In this document: in pieces, positions 37,130 to 46,474 of the stretch | Position numbering within the stretch: the stretch's first letter is position 1 | Layout: each line of letters starts with the position of its first letter | Assembly (NCBI RefSeq): GCF_014652375.1 | Contig: NZ_BMYR01000011.1 | Span: forward strand, 91,657-155,656 | DNA from: Alishewanella tabrizica | GTDB taxonomy: Bacteria > Pseudomonadota > Gammaproteobacteria > Enterobacterales > Alteromonadaceae | Direction: 5' to 3' | DNA length: 64,000 nucleotides | Position numbers and translations under genes: made by a program | The notes under the pieces: model-generated | Database searches by the model: none | Told to the model about the DNA's origin: nothing | The model's input: the letters and a program-made list of their open reading frames with translations, nothing else

Positions 37130-37143
37130 TGAATAGTTATTCA
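37130..37143. promoter_or_regulatory. ARG-box-like palindrome upstream of the receptor
   Basis: TGAATAGTTATTCA has perfect 5-bp inverted arms with an A/T-rich centre, close to the ArgR consensus TGAATnnnnATTCA. It lies about 140 bases before the receptor start. ArgR normally uses two boxes about 3 bases apart; a good second box is not seen, so the assignment is tentative. Confidence 0.35.
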
Positions 37144-37300
37144 ACTCTGGAGCATGCAATAAACAATCTGAACAAAGTTTAAACGCATGACGAGGCAATA
37201 AAAGTGAGGATTAAAGCAGCTCACAGCAAAACTGCAAGCTAACTTATTTTATGATGAACTGCGTTAACACAGCCCATAACAGCATAATAATTCACAAAGG

Positions 37301-38470
37301 TTAGCGCATAGCAAACCGCGCAAAAGCCTGCGCTAAATCATCGATTAAATCGTCTGGATTTTCTAACCCAATATGTAAGCGGATCAGTGGCCCCGAATAA
37401 GGCCAAGACGTTACGGTACGTAGTGCTTGTACATTCATGGTAGCTGTAATTAAGCTTTCATAACCGCCCCACGAAAAGCCCATTTTAAAATGCTGCATGC
37501 CTTCAATAAACGCTTGTACCTGCTCGCTACTACCTTGTTTTAATATAAAAGAAAATAAGCCGTTACTGCCGCTAAAATCGCGCCGAAAAAACGCATGTCC
37601 AGGGCTGTCTTCAAACGCTGGATGACGAATGGCCTCTACCTCGGGCCGCGCGGCTAACCACTTGGCAATGATTAAGGCATTTTGCTCATGCTGCTTTAAA
37701 CGTACGCTCAATGTGCGCAAGCCTCGCGATGCAGCATAAACATCGTCTGCAGAAGCACAATAGCCTAATAAGTAACTGTGTTCCCGTAATGTAGGCCAGC
37801 ATGCGCTAGTGGCCGTAGCCGTGCCCAACATGACATCAGAGTGCCCGATGATATATTTTGTCGCGGCTTGAATAGCAATATCCACCCCCAGTTCAAAAGG
37901 CCGACATAAGATTGGCGACGCCCAAGTGTTATCTAAAATAGTAATAATATTGTGTGCTTTGGCAACCTGACAAATCGCTGGAATATCCTGTACTTCCATA
38001 GTGAGTGAGCCCGGCGACTCTAAAAAAATGACTTTGGTATTTGGCTGGATAAGCTGCTCTATCTCGGCGCCCACCATAGGATCATAATAAGTAGTGGTAA
38101 TGCCTAACCCTGCCAGTATTTTATCGCATAATCCTCGGGTGGGCTCATAGGCGGTATCCACCATTAACAAATGATCGCCTTGCTTTAAAAAAGACAAGAG
38201 CGCACCACTAATGGCTGCCGCCCCGCAGGGATATAATGCACATCCGGCACCGCCTTCTAGTTCACACATGGCCTCTTGAAAAGCAAAATGCGTTTGTGTA
38301 CCCCGTCGACCATAAAAGGGAACACGGTTTCCACGTTGTTTTGTCGCGTCTTTCAGCTCTTGCATAGTGTCAAAAACAATAGTCGAGGCCCGCACTAAAG
38401 GTGGATTTACCGCACTGCCTGTCCACTTTTTACTGCGACCTGCATGGATAAGTTGAGTCTCTTTTTTCAT
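37301..38470 (-). CDS. metC: Cystathionine beta-lyase
   Basis: A 389-residue PLP enzyme of the Cys/Met metabolism family, splitting cystathionine to homocysteine, pyruvate and ammonia. It follows E. coli MetC: LIHAGRSKKW, FYGRRGTQTHFAFQEAMCELEGGAGC, TAYEPTRGLCDKIL, FLESPGSLTMEV, DNTWASPIL, and the PLP lysine in QAATKYIIGHSDVMLGTA. RLHIGLENPDDLIDDL closes it. A MetJ operator lies 34 bases before the start, as expected for metC. Confidence 0.95.
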   Translation of the reverse strand: MKKETQLIHAGRSKKWTGSAVNPPLVRASTIVFDTMQELKDATKQRGNRVPFYGRRGTQTHFAFQEAMCELEGGAGCALYPCGAAAISGALLSFLKQGDHLLMVDTAYEPTRGLCDKILAGLGITTTYYDPMVGAEIEQLIQPNTKVIFLESPGSLTMEVQDIPAICQVAKAHNIITILDNTWASPILCRPFELGVDIAIQAATKYIIGHSDVMLGTATATSACWPTLREHSYLLGYCASADDVYAASRGLRTLSVRLKQHEQNALIIAKWLAARPEVEAIRHPAFEDSPGHAFFRRDFSGSNGLFSFILKQGSSEQVQAFIEGMQHFKMGFSWGGYESLITATMNVQALRTVTSWPYSGPLIRLHIGLENPDDLIDDLAQAFARFAMR

Positions 38471-38503
38471 GACGCCCCTCGATTTAAATGATCATTGTTA
38501 CCA

Positions 38504-38519
38504 AGACTTCTGGAAGTCT
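38504..38519. promoter_or_regulatory. MetJ operator, metC promoter
   Basis: AGACTTCT (38504-38511, 7 of 8 to the met box) is followed immediately by GGAAGTCT (38512-38519, 6 of 8). Together they form a near-perfect palindrome around 38511/38512. The site is 34 bases upstream of metC and about 115 bases upstream of the divergent TonB receptor. Confidence 0.8.
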
Positions 38520-38525
38520 GCCAGA

Positions 38526-38540
38526 GACTATGCCATAGTC
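38526..38540. promoter_or_regulatory. Palindrome beside the metC MetJ operator
   Basis: GACTATG (38526-38532) and CATAGTC (38534-38540) are perfect 7-bp arms around one base. It is out of phase with the met boxes, so it may be the site of another regulator acting on the divergent TonB receptor. Confidence 0.4.
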
Positions 38541-38634
38541 AAAGGGCAATTATAAAATCTTTAATTGTTTTACTGGCCCAGGACCAGGTTGTTAGAGTGA
38601 TTGCTTTAATAAAAATAATGAGGAGATATTTTCT

Positions 38635-41124
38635 ATGCGCAGCTTCAAGCCAAACCCGCTCGCACTGGCCGTGGCCTTAACACTGCTAACCCCTGTAGCT
38701 TTTGCACAGGAAGACACGACCGATGAAAAAGCGGAAAAAATCGAACAAATTGTCGTCACCGGTACCCGGGTTGCAGGACGTTCTGTTTCCGACACAGCTG
38801 TGCCAATTGATATTGTGAGTGCAGAAAGTCTTCAGCGCTCAGGCTCAACAGAATTAAACCAAGTGTTATCTACCGCGTTGCCTTCGTTTAACTTTCCTCG
38901 TCCAGGCCTTACCGATGGCACAGATACGGTACGTCCGGCTACATTACGTGGTTTAGGGCCAGATCAATCCTTAGTTTTAGTTAACTCTAAGCGTCGCCAT
39001 GCCGCTGCACTGGTTAACGTTAACGGCTCTGTTGGCCGAGGCTCTTCTGCTGTTGACTTAAATACGATTCCCACTGCAGCCATTAGTTCGGTTGAAGTAT
39101 TACGGGATGGCGCTTCTGCGCAATATGGCTCTGACGCGATTGCCGGCGTGCTAAATTTACGGTTAAGAGAAGCCAGCGAGGGTGGCAACTTTACGTCATC
39201 CTATGGTTGGCGCGACAGTACATACAGTACACCTACCACACCCACACCTGCAGGTGCCACTTGGAGTGCTCCTGCTGTAATCGAGCGCAGCCGCACTGAC
39301 GGTGAAACCTTAACATTAAGTGGTTGGCGCGGGTTTGATTTAGGTAGCAATGCGTTTTTAACAATTTCAGCAGAATATAAAGATGCCGAAAAAACGGAAC
39401 GTGGTGGCTACGATTTCCGCCAACAGTATCCGCTAGTTAATGGCCAATTTGATCCACGCGAGACTTTATTTAATCGTTTTAATGCGTGGTATGGTGAACC
39501 GGAATTAGAGCAAGTCACCCTGTTTGCCAATGCGGGGAAAACCCTAGATAACGGTAAAGTCTATGCTTGGTTGAGTTATCAAAATCGTGAAGCCCGCTCA
39601 GGCGGCTTTTATCGCCCAGCTAACGATGCCCGTAACGTTATTGAAATTTATCCAGATGGTTTCTTGCCCATCATTGCGCCTGATGTAACGGATGCCAGCG
39701 CGGCTGTAGGTTATGAATTTGATGTTGGCGAGTGGACCATCGATACCTCCTTGGTTTGGGGTCAAAACCGCATGGCCTTCACCATCGAAAATACACTAAA
39801 CCGCTCAATTGGACCTAGCAGCAAAACAGAATTTGATGCAGGCGGTTACCGTTATGGTCAAGCGGTGTTTAATGCCTCGGGTGTACGTTCATTTAATGTT
39901 GCCGCACTCGCCTCTCCACTGAACGTAGCCACAGGTATTGAATTACGTCGCGAGCGCTACAGCATTTTTGCCGGTGAGCCAGATTCGTGGCGTAACGGCG
40001 GCGTCTTGATAAACGGTAATCCAACCGCATCCGGCGCACAGGTATTCCCTGGCTTCCGGCCTTCAAATGAAGTAAGAGAAACCCGGCGAGCTATCGGTGC
40101 CTTCCTTGACCTTGAAGCCAACTTAACCGATAACATGCTGGGGTCTGTTGCGCTACGCGCAGAAGACTATTCTGACTTTGGTAGCAATTTGACCGGTAAA
40201 GCGGCTTTACGTTACGATTTTACCGATACTTTTGCTATCAGGGGCTCGTTACAAAACGGCTTTAGAGCGCCTTCGTTACAGCAACAAAACTTTACGGCAA
40301 CCTCAACCAACTTTATTAATGGTATCCCGTTTGATATTACGACCTTCCCAGTCAGTGATCCGGTGGCTCAAGCGTTAGGTGCTAAAGCGTTAGACGCTGA
40401 GAAATCTGTTAACTACTCTCTGGGTACGGTGTTTAGAGTAGGTGGCGTATCAATTACCGTTGATGGTTATCGTATCGATATCGAAGATCGTATTGTACTG
40501 TCGGAAAACCTTACACAAGTTAACGTGAGGAATTTTTTAACCTCGCAGGGCTTTATTGGTATAGGTGGCGGTCGCTTCTTTATCAACGGCGTTGATACCG
40601 AAACACAAGGCGTTGATGTGGTAATTAACTGGTCATTACCAACCGATAACCTTGGTTTGTTCGATTTTACCTTAGTAGGTAACTATAACGAGACAAAAGT
40701 AACGGCGTTACCGACAACATCGCAATTGTCAGCACTTAACCCCGCACCAACCTTGTTTGGTCGGGTTAACGTACTAACATTTGAGAAAGGCACGCCCAAA
40801 GATAAAATTGGTGCGACCGTTAACTGGAGTTATGACAATTTGAGCGCAACGTTGAAAGCGACACGGTATGGCGAGGTGTTAACACCTGGCACAACCGCCG
40901 CGACCGACTTTGTTCTCACGCCAAAAACGTTGGTGGACTTAGAGGCACGTTATGAGTTTAACGATAGTTGGACAGTGGCTTTTGGTGCAGATAACATTTT
41001 TGATCAGTATCCTGACGCGTTTCCGATCAACTTGAATACTACAGGCGCAACGTCATTCTCTAACTATTCTCCCTTCGGTCGTTCTGGGCGTTTAGTGTAT
41101 GGCCGTGTCTCGTATAACTTCTAA
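38635..41124 (+). CDS. TonB-dependent outer membrane receptor
   Basis: An 829-residue receptor with a clean signal peptide (cleaved after PVAFAQ), TonB box region EKIEQIVVTGTR, a plug containing STALPSFNFPRPG and VLRDGASAQYGSDAIAGVLNL, and a barrel ending GRLVYGRVSYNF. The ribosome site is GAGGAG. It is divergent from metC, and the gap carries a MetJ operator and a second palindrome, so uptake of a methionine- or sulfur-related compound is possible. That is inference; the plug type itself is shared by receptors for many substrates. A strong terminator follows. Confidence 0.92.
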   Translation: MRSFKPNPLALAVALTLLTPVAFAQEDTTDEKAEKIEQIVVTGTRVAGRSVSDTAVPIDIVSAESLQRSGSTELNQVLSTALPSFNFPRPGLTDGTDTVRPATLRGLGPDQSLVLVNSKRRHAAALVNVNGSVGRGSSAVDLNTIPTAAISSVEVLRDGASAQYGSDAIAGVLNLRLREASEGGNFTSSYGWRDSTYSTPTTPTPAGATWSAPAVIERSRTDGETLTLSGWRGFDLGSNAFLTISAEYKDAEKTERGGYDFRQQYPLVNGQFDPRETLFNRFNAWYGEPELEQVTLFANAGKTLDNGKVYAWLSYQNREARSGGFYRPANDARNVIEIYPDGFLPIIAPDVTDASAAVGYEFDVGEWTIDTSLVWGQNRMAFTIENTLNRSIGPSSKTEFDAGGYRYGQAVFNASGVRSFNVAALASPLNVATGIELRRERYSIFAGEPDSWRNGGVLINGNPTASGAQVFPGFRPSNEVRETRRAIGAFLDLEANLTDNMLGSVALRAEDYSDFGSNLTGKAALRYDFTDTFAIRGSLQNGFRAPSLQQQNFTATSTNFINGIPFDITTFPVSDPVAQALGAKALDAEKSVNYSLGTVFRVGGVSITVDGYRIDIEDRIVLSENLTQVNVRNFLTSQGFIGIGGGRFFINGVDTETQGVDVVINWSLPTDNLGLFDFTLVGNYNETKVTALPTTSQLSALNPAPTLFGRVNVLTFEKGTPKDKIGATVNWSYDNLSATLKATRYGEVLTPGTTAATDFVLTPKTLVDLEARYEFNDSWTVAFGADNIFDQYPDAFPINLNTTGATSFSNYSPFGRSGRLVYGRVSYNF

Positions 41125-41153
41125 TCGCTAGCTTTGTACTAACGGTTAAAATG

Positions 41154-41182
41154 AAAAGTGCGCCATTACGGCGCACTTTTTT
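41154..41182. terminator. Bidirectional terminator, receptor and EAL gene
   Basis: AAAAGTGCGCC (41154-41164) pairs with GGCGCACTTTT (41170-41180) over 5 bases, with T-runs on both strands. It overlaps the stop codon of the convergent EAL gene. Confidence 0.9.
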
Positions 41183-41951
41183 AAACGAGGCCGTTTATTT
41201 CCGACAACGGCGTTAGCCTTTCTAACTCCGGCTTCGCAAAATAATACCCTTGTAAATATCGAATACCTATAGAGGTTAGGTAATCACACTCTTCACGCGT
41301 TTCAACCCCTTCAGCAAGCACACGAGTACCTTGTAACTCACATTGCTCTATGGTTTTGCAGACAATATGCTGCTTAGCCCGGTTAAGATGGATATTACGA
41401 ATAAGCTGCATATCTAACTTTAAAATGTTTGGTTTTAATTCAATTAACCAATCTAACGTGGCATACCCTGAACCGTAATCATCGATTGCTGTTTTAAAGC
41501 CACGCTTAGCATAGCTGCGAAAAATGCGGTTTAAGTGTTCCTTATCAGGAATTTGCTCGCCTTCGGTGACTTCAAAAACGAGTTTGTTTAAATCAAACCC
41601 GTATAAATCGGCCGCTTCAATCGTGGCCTTAATACAGGTTTCAGGGTTATAGACAGCATTGGGTAAAAAGTTAATATTAAGAAACGTTTTACAGCCCAAC
41701 TTAGCTGCCGTTTCAATCGCTTTTACCCGACAAGCCTGATCAAAGTAATACTTGTTTTGTTCATTTATACGCGCAAATACCCAGCCCGCGCCCTCGCCTG
41801 CAGGGCCACGCACGAGTGCTTCATAGGCTATAATGTCTTTCGTTTGCCAATCAAGGATAGGTTGAAACGCCATCCGAATTTGAAACCCTAAATCTTGGCC
41901 ACTTAAGCAATCACTGCAAGTTTGCTGCTTTACTGATTCTGGGAAATGCAT
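41181..41951 (-). CDS. EAL-domain cyclic-di-GMP phosphodiesterase
   Basis: A 256-residue protein that is essentially one EAL domain with a short cysteine-containing N-terminus (CSDCLSG). Catalytic motifs are present: YEALVRG (EAL), NINFLPNAVYN (metal asparagine), FEVTEGE, IDDYGSGYATL (DDFG-type loop), ILKLDMQLIR (lysine) and LAEGVET. All suggest an active phosphodiesterase producing pGpG. No sensory domain is attached. The frame also opens at TTG 41957; ATG 41951 with GAGG upstream is preferred. Confidence 0.9.
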   Translation of the reverse strand: MHFPESVKQQTCSDCLSGQDLGFQIRMAFQPILDWQTKDIIAYEALVRGPAGEGAGWVFARINEQNKYYFDQACRVKAIETAAKLGCKTFLNINFLPNAVYNPETCIKATIEAADLYGFDLNKLVFEVTEGEQIPDKEHLNRIFRSYAKRGFKTAIDDYGSGYATLDWLIELKPNILKLDMQLIRNIHLNRAKQHIVCKTIEQCELQGTRVLAEGVETREECDYLTSIGIRYLQGYYFAKPELERLTPLSEINGLV

Positions 41952-42281
41952 CAACAAGACCTCAATGCGGGTTAATAACCTACTTGTATCAAAAAAGCGC
42001 CGTAAAAGCTCTTATTTTTAAAATTACCTGACCGAGAGCCAAATCTGATCATGAGATGATGTCGTAGCGCCCGCTCAGAGCTAACGTAAAAGCTCATCCA
42101 AATAGCTTAAGCCGGCATGTGATAATGTGCAAAAGCGACAAGGCGAATGGCGTTAAATGTACGAGCAACACCCAATTGGACGATTTATTACAGAAAATAT
42201 TAACCTTTTCTAACAAGAGCTTCGTATGTAGCGATGTAGATAAAAGGCAAAAATAGATAGGCAAGGTGCTCTAGCACAACA

Positions 42282-42310
42282 CTGGCAGCGCTAGCTTAGA
42301 AATGTATAAT
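42282..42310 (+). promoter_or_regulatory. Sigma-70 promoter of ubiD
   Basis: CTGGCA (42282-42287, 4 of 6) and a perfect TATAAT (42305-42310) are 17 bases apart, 48 bases before the ubiD start. The rest of the 400-base gap before it shows no gene, repeat or other element that I can support. Confidence 0.6.
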
Positions 42311-42357
42311 AGTGAATACTCTTCTTGGTAAAACCAAGCGGCCTTAAAAGGTACAGC

Positions 42358-43842
42358 ATGAAATACAAAGATTTACGGGATTTTATCCAACAATTAGAAA
42401 AACGTGGTGAATTGGTGCGCATTAAGCAGGCTATTGACCCGGTTTTGGAAATGACAGAGATCGCCGATAGAACGCTTCGCGCAGGAGGTCCCGCCCTATT
42501 GTTTGAAAATCCCAAAGGCTCATCTATCCCCGTACTAGCCAACTTATTTGGTACTCCACAACGTGTCGCGCTGGGAATGGGGCAAGAAGATGTTGCCGCG
42601 CTGCGTGAAGTGGGAAAGCTTTTAGCTTTTTTAAAAGAACCGGAACCACCAAAAGGTTTAAAAGACGCTTTTAGTAAATTGCCTATTTTTAAGCAAGTAC
42701 TGAACATGTCGGTGAAACAGGTGAAGAAAGCCGTTTGCCAACAAATTGTGTTGAGCGGCGATCAGGTTGATCTTACGCAACTGCCGGTGATGACGTGCTG
42801 GCCTGGTGATGCAGCCCCATTGATTACCTGGGGGCTTACCGTGACCAAAGGCCCGCATAAAGAACGGCAAAATTTAGGCATTTATCGCCAGCAAGTATTA
42901 GGTAAAAACAAACTCATTATGCGCTGGTTATCACACCGTGGCGGTGCGCTCGACTTTTTTGAGTGGCAAAAAGCACATCCCGGTGAGCGCTTTCCCGTTT
43001 CAGTTGCGCTAGGTGCTGATCCCGCAACCATTTTAGGCGCTGTAACCCCCGTACCTGATACCCTGTCAGAATATGGTTTTGCTGGGTTGCTACGCGGTGA
43101 TAATACCGAGGTAGTAAAATGCATCAGTAATGATTTGCAAGTTCCTGCTAACGCGGAGTTTGTATTAGAGGGCTATATTGAACCGGGTGAAATGGCTCCC
43201 GAAGGCCCCTATGGTGATCATACTGGGTATTACAATGAAGTTGATGATTTTCCGGTGTTTACCGTTACTCATATTACGCATCGCCAAGATCCTATCTACC
43301 ATAGTACCTATACCGGACGTCCGCCAGATGAACCCGCTATTCTGGGCGTCGCCTTAAACGAAGTATTTGTACCTATTTTGCAAAAGCAATTTCCAGAAAT
43401 TACCGACTTCTATTTGCCGCCTGAAGGCTGTTCATATCGACTTGCTGTGGTCACGATGAAAAAGCAATATCCTGGTCATGCTAAACGCGTAATGATGGGA
43501 GTTTGGTCGTTTTTACGGCAATTTATGTACACCAAGTTTGTTATTGTCTGTGATGACGATATCAATGCCCGTGATTGGCAAGATGTCATTTGGGCGATTA
43601 CCACCCGGATGGATCCTGCTCGAGATACTACCTTAGTAGAAAATACCCCCATTGATTATTTGGACTTTGCCTCGCCTGTATCAGGTTTGGGTTCAAAAAT
43701 GGGTATGGATGCAACCAACAAATGGCCTGGCGAAACAACTCGGGAATGGGGAGAGCCTATTGTGATGTCTGATGAAATCAAACAGCGCATTGATACGCTT
43801 TGGCCAAGCTTGGGCATTCCTTTACCAGAGAAAAGCAAATGA
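42358..43842 (+). CDS. ubiD: 4-Hydroxy-3-polyprenylbenzoate decarboxylase UbiD
   Basis: A 494-residue prenylated-FMN decarboxylase of ubiquinone biosynthesis, nearly identical in motif order to E. coli Ubi[69 protein letters not shown], and the active-site E-x-x-x-R-E-like region [13 protein letters not shown] and [14 protein letters not shown] chose ATG 42358 with an AAAGG site 8 bases upstream, not the longer frame. It needs UbiX for its cofactor, which is not encoded here. Confidence 0.97.
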   Translation: MKYKDLRDFIQQLEKRGELVRIKQAIDPVLEMTEIADRTLRAGGPALLFENPKGSSIPVLANLFGTPQRVALGMGQEDVAALREVGKLLAFLKEPEPPKGLKDAFSKLPIFKQVLNMSVKQVKKAVCQQIVLSGDQVDLTQLPVMTCWPGDAAPLITWGLTVTKGPHKERQNLGIYRQQVLGKNKLIMRWLSHRGGALDFFEWQKAHPGERFPVSVALGADPATILGAVTPVPDTLSEYGFAGLLRGDNTEVVKCISNDLQVPANAEFVLEGYIEPGEMAPEGPYGDHTGYYNEVDDFPVFTVTHITHRQDPIYHSTYTGRPPDEPAILGVALNEVFVPILQKQFPEITDFYLPPEGCSYRLAVVTMKKQYPGHAKRVMMGVWSFLRQFMYTKFVIVCDDDINARDWQDVIWAITTRMDPARDTTLVENTPIDYLDFASPVSGLGSKMGMDATNKWPGETTREWGEPIVMSDEIKQRIDTLWPSLGIPLPEKSK

Positions 43843-44117
43843 GTTATCTCGTTACGGTGCTACCCGCTAAACTGCAATTCTCGGTTGCACAAAACGAGAC
43901 GATTTTGCAGGCAGCGCTGCGCCAAGGCATTGATTTTCCATATCGCTGCCAACAAGGGGTATGTACCAGTTGTGTCTGTAAACTACGGCAAGGCACGGTC
44001 GATTATACCCCGCCTAGTCCGCTGACTGAACTTGATCAACAACAAGGTTTTGTTTATTGTTGCTTGGCCTTTGCACGCTCAGATTTAGAGCTGCATCATC
44101 CTTTTATTCGCGGCTAA
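43839..44117 (+). CDS. 2Fe-2S ferredoxin (plant type)
   Basis: A 92-residue ferredoxin with the cluster motif CQQGVCTSC and a fourth cysteine pair near YCCLA. The start ATG overlaps the ubiD stop in ATGA, so the two are translationally linked. It is inserted between ubiD and fre, which adjoin directly in E. coli. Its partner may be the downstream flavin reductase, the two acting like the separated halves of a ferredoxin-reductase fusion. The electron acceptor is unknown. Confidence 0.9.
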   Translation: MSYLVTVLPAKLQFSVAQNETILQAALRQGIDFPYRCQQGVCTSCVCKLRQGTVDYTPPSPLTELDQQQGFVYCCLAFARSDLELHHPFIRG

Positions 44118-44140
44118 TCGCTGCTTAACATGAGACGTTT

Positions 44141-44848
44141 ATGAACGCTATTGCCTGTCGGGTTGTTGCTATTGAATCATTAACCCCTGTTGTCAATAAA
44201 GTACTGCTCGCGCCAGCTGAGCCGGTATCTTTTATTGCTGGTCAGTATTTACAACTTTGCCTCACCCCAACGGATAAACGTCCTTTCTCTATTGCTAGTA
44301 CACCGGCAGACACTTTGCTGGAGTTACATATCGGCACGCCAGCTGGCGATAGTTGGTCCAGTGCCGCGATGAACCATATACAGCATCATCACAGTACAAA
44401 TACCTCGATTATGGTTGAAGTAGGCTTAGGTCAAGCGCAATGGCGCCAGCACAGTGAGCGTCCGATTATCCTTCTTGCGGGGGGGACGGGTTTTTCGTAT
44501 GTGCATAGTATCGCGATGGCGATAGCTGCAGCAAACTACGATAAACCGGTTTTTTTATACTGGGGTGTTCGTCATGAGGAAGCGCTTTATTATGCTACAA
44601 AGCTTAAGCAGTGGGCAGACACGCATTCGACTTTCCACTTTATCCCTGTGGTTCAGGAACCGAATGCCTCTTGGACGGGTAAAATCGGATTAGTGCATCA
44701 AGCCGTGTTAGATGATTTTAGCTCGCTCGACACTTACGATATCTATATGGCGGGTCCCTTTGCCATGGCAGGTGTTGCCAGAGAGGCATTTGCCGCGCAA
44801 GGCGGGCATCGTGAACACATGTTCGCCGATGCCTTTGCCTATATTTAA
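44141..44848 (+). CDS. fre: NAD(P)H-flavin reductase Fre
   Basis: A 235-residue oxidoreductase of the ferredoxin-NADP-reductase family. RPFSIAS binds the flavin, LLAGGTGFSYVHSI binds the nucleotide, YWGVRHEEALYY and MAGPFAMAGVAREAF match Fre/LuxG. It reduces free flavins with NAD(P)H. It follows ubiD and the ferredoxin by 23 bases and meets the convergent SEL1/TonB-C gene with a 4-base overlap at the 3' ends. Confidence 0.92.
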   Translation: MNAIACRVVAIESLTPVVNKVLLAPAEPVSFIAGQYLQLCLTPTDKRPFSIASTPADTLLELHIGTPAGDSWSSAAMNHIQHHHSTNTSIMVEVGLGQAQWRQHSERPIILLAGGTGFSYVHSIAMAIAAANYDKPVFLYWGVRHEEALYYATKLKQWADTHSTFHFIPVVQEPNASWTGKIGLVHQAVLDDFSSLDTYDIYMAGPFAMAGVAREAFAAQGGHREHMFADAFAYI

Positions 44849-46209
44849 TTCATCGCTACAGACACCGCTAATGCGTCTATCAGCTCTGCTGCAGGTTTGT
44901 ACCCTGCAGCCTTAGCCTGTTGTAATAACGCAGCCCCTTCCACCTGCTCTCCATCTAATATCAAGCGCGCGCCATGCCAAGCCGTTGCAACCGCATCTTG
45001 CTGCTGTATCAAATAAAATTGCCAATCTTCGCGCTGTGCCCCAAGAATACGTTGCGCTCTACGATCACCGTTAACTGCAGCTTTTTTCCACCAATAGTTT
45101 GCTGTAAGACTAGGATGTACCGGTACATATTGCTTAATAATAATCCCATCTCGTTTACTGATCCGGCTAAAAGAACGACTTTGATTAATATTATTAGTTA
45201 ATTCGAATATCCCAGCCTCAGCCCCTCGAATTTTGATACCAAGCACTTTTTCTGGCTCGGGTTGTTTTAAACCATTAACATCCAACAGCCGCACAATTTC
45301 TCCCTCAGGATTCGTTTGTACACTCACTTCGCCTTCAAAGGACGGTATCGACACGTCTAACTTTTTAGTGTCAAACCATGCGGAAAGATCGGGTACTGAT
45401 TCTGACTCTACTAAAGACGGTTCCACATAAACTAATGCCCCTGAGACCATAGAGATAAGATTCAGCACACTGCCTAACATCTCTTGATGCCGGCCTGATC
45501 CTAATTGTGCATATTGCCACAGGTTTTTATGCCCAATAACTTGATTTGCAGAGCGTGCATCCATGGCGCCTTTTACCCAAAAATTGAGCTGAATCGACAT
45601 CAAATGCGGCTTACCTGTTGCCTCGTATTGCCAACGGCGCATAGCTCTAAAGGTATACGAATTGAAAACATCTTCTGGAAAACCATCTACGGCATCAACA
45701 ACCTGAACACGGCCATTACCATCCACTAAATACTGAAGGACGATATACCCAAAAGGATGTTGCCGTGACACCTCATCTGGAATATCAGGCATGGGTGTAT
45801 TTACAGCAGCAGGCGCTTGCTCACGACTAAACCGATAAGGTCTGGCATCTTGTTTAATCACCGTTGCGGCAAACGCTTTCGCTGCGATGTCTTCAGCTGC
45901 CGTACGTTGCGTGGAAGTGGCCTCAGCATAAACACGTTTTACGATATCACTGGCTTGGGGATGCTCAAGTTTCTCGGCAAGCAAAAAATAGGATAATGCG
46001 GCTTCAAGATCGGTATCTTGGCCTTCACCATAATAGGCCATCACTCCCAAATTAAATGCGGCTTCAGCATTTCCTAGCGGTAACAACGCGGTAAACCCTG
46101 CTCTGGCTTCAGGGTATTTCTTGTCTTCGTACGCTTGTATGGCCTTAAGCCAGTCAGCCTGAAGTGAAAACGTGAACATCAGTAAACAGGCAAGAAACAA
46201 TCTTCTCAT
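44845..46209 (-). CDS. SEL1-repeat protein with TonB C-terminal domain
   Basis: A 454-residue exported protein (signal peptide 1-18). SEL1-type repeats lie at about residues 35-85 (NAEAAFNLGVMAYYGEGQDTD) and again at the C-terminus (YWWKKAAVNGDRRAQRILG). Between them, residues 135-205 have the TonB_C pattern (GYIVLQYLVDGNGRVQVVDA and FRAMRRWQYEATG). Unlike true TonB it has no membrane anchor besides the cleavable signal peptide and no ExbB/ExbD neighbours, so it is more likely a periplasmic helper than an energy transducer. Confidence 0.75.
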   Translation of the reverse strand: MRRLFLACLLMFTFSLQADWLKAIQAYEDKKYPEARAGFTALLPLGNAEAAFNLGVMAYYGEGQDTDLEAALSYFLLAEKLEHPQASDIVKRVYAEATSTQRTAAEDIAAKAFAATVIKQDARPYRFSREQAPAAVNTPMPDIPDEVSRQHPFGYIVLQYLVDGNGRVQVVDAVDGFPEDVFNSYTFRAMRRWQYEATGKPHLMSIQLNFWVKGAMDARSANQVIGHKNLWQYAQLGSGRHQEMLGSVLNLISMVSGALVYVEPSLVESESVPDLSAWFDTKKLDVSIPSFEGEVSVQTNPEGEIVRLLDVNGLKQPEPEKVLGIKIRGAEAGIFELTNNINQSRSFSRISKRDGIIIKQYVPVHPSLTANYWWKKAAVNGDRRAQRILGAQREDWQFYLIQQQDAVATAWHGARLILDGEQVEGAALLQQAKAAGYKPAAELIDALAVSVAMN

Positions 46210-46474
46210 CTTATATCCTTAACATTATTGTTTTTTCCTTACGACACACTCACAGCACTATATAGAGATCAGAACACCATACTCATCATAAAAAAAAGAC
46301 TTTAGTATGCATTCAAGTATTTATGCTTTACATAGTTTACTGCAATAGATTTGTAGGTTTTTTGTCACAAATTTATAGTAGCAAGTTTATGTAATTGGTC
46401 AATTTATATTCTGGCACTCGCTGATTCACTGTGCGAAAATAGGAGTAATTACACTAAAACTTAGGAAAAGATTT

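Noticed and set aside
38541..38634. Cobalamin riboswitch before the TonB receptor
   Set aside because: The leader is too short for a B12 aptamer and no B12-box-like sequence is seen.
46390..46425. FadR-like half-site upstream of fadM
   Set aside because: Only a GGTC half-site is visible; the second half of the palindrome is missing.
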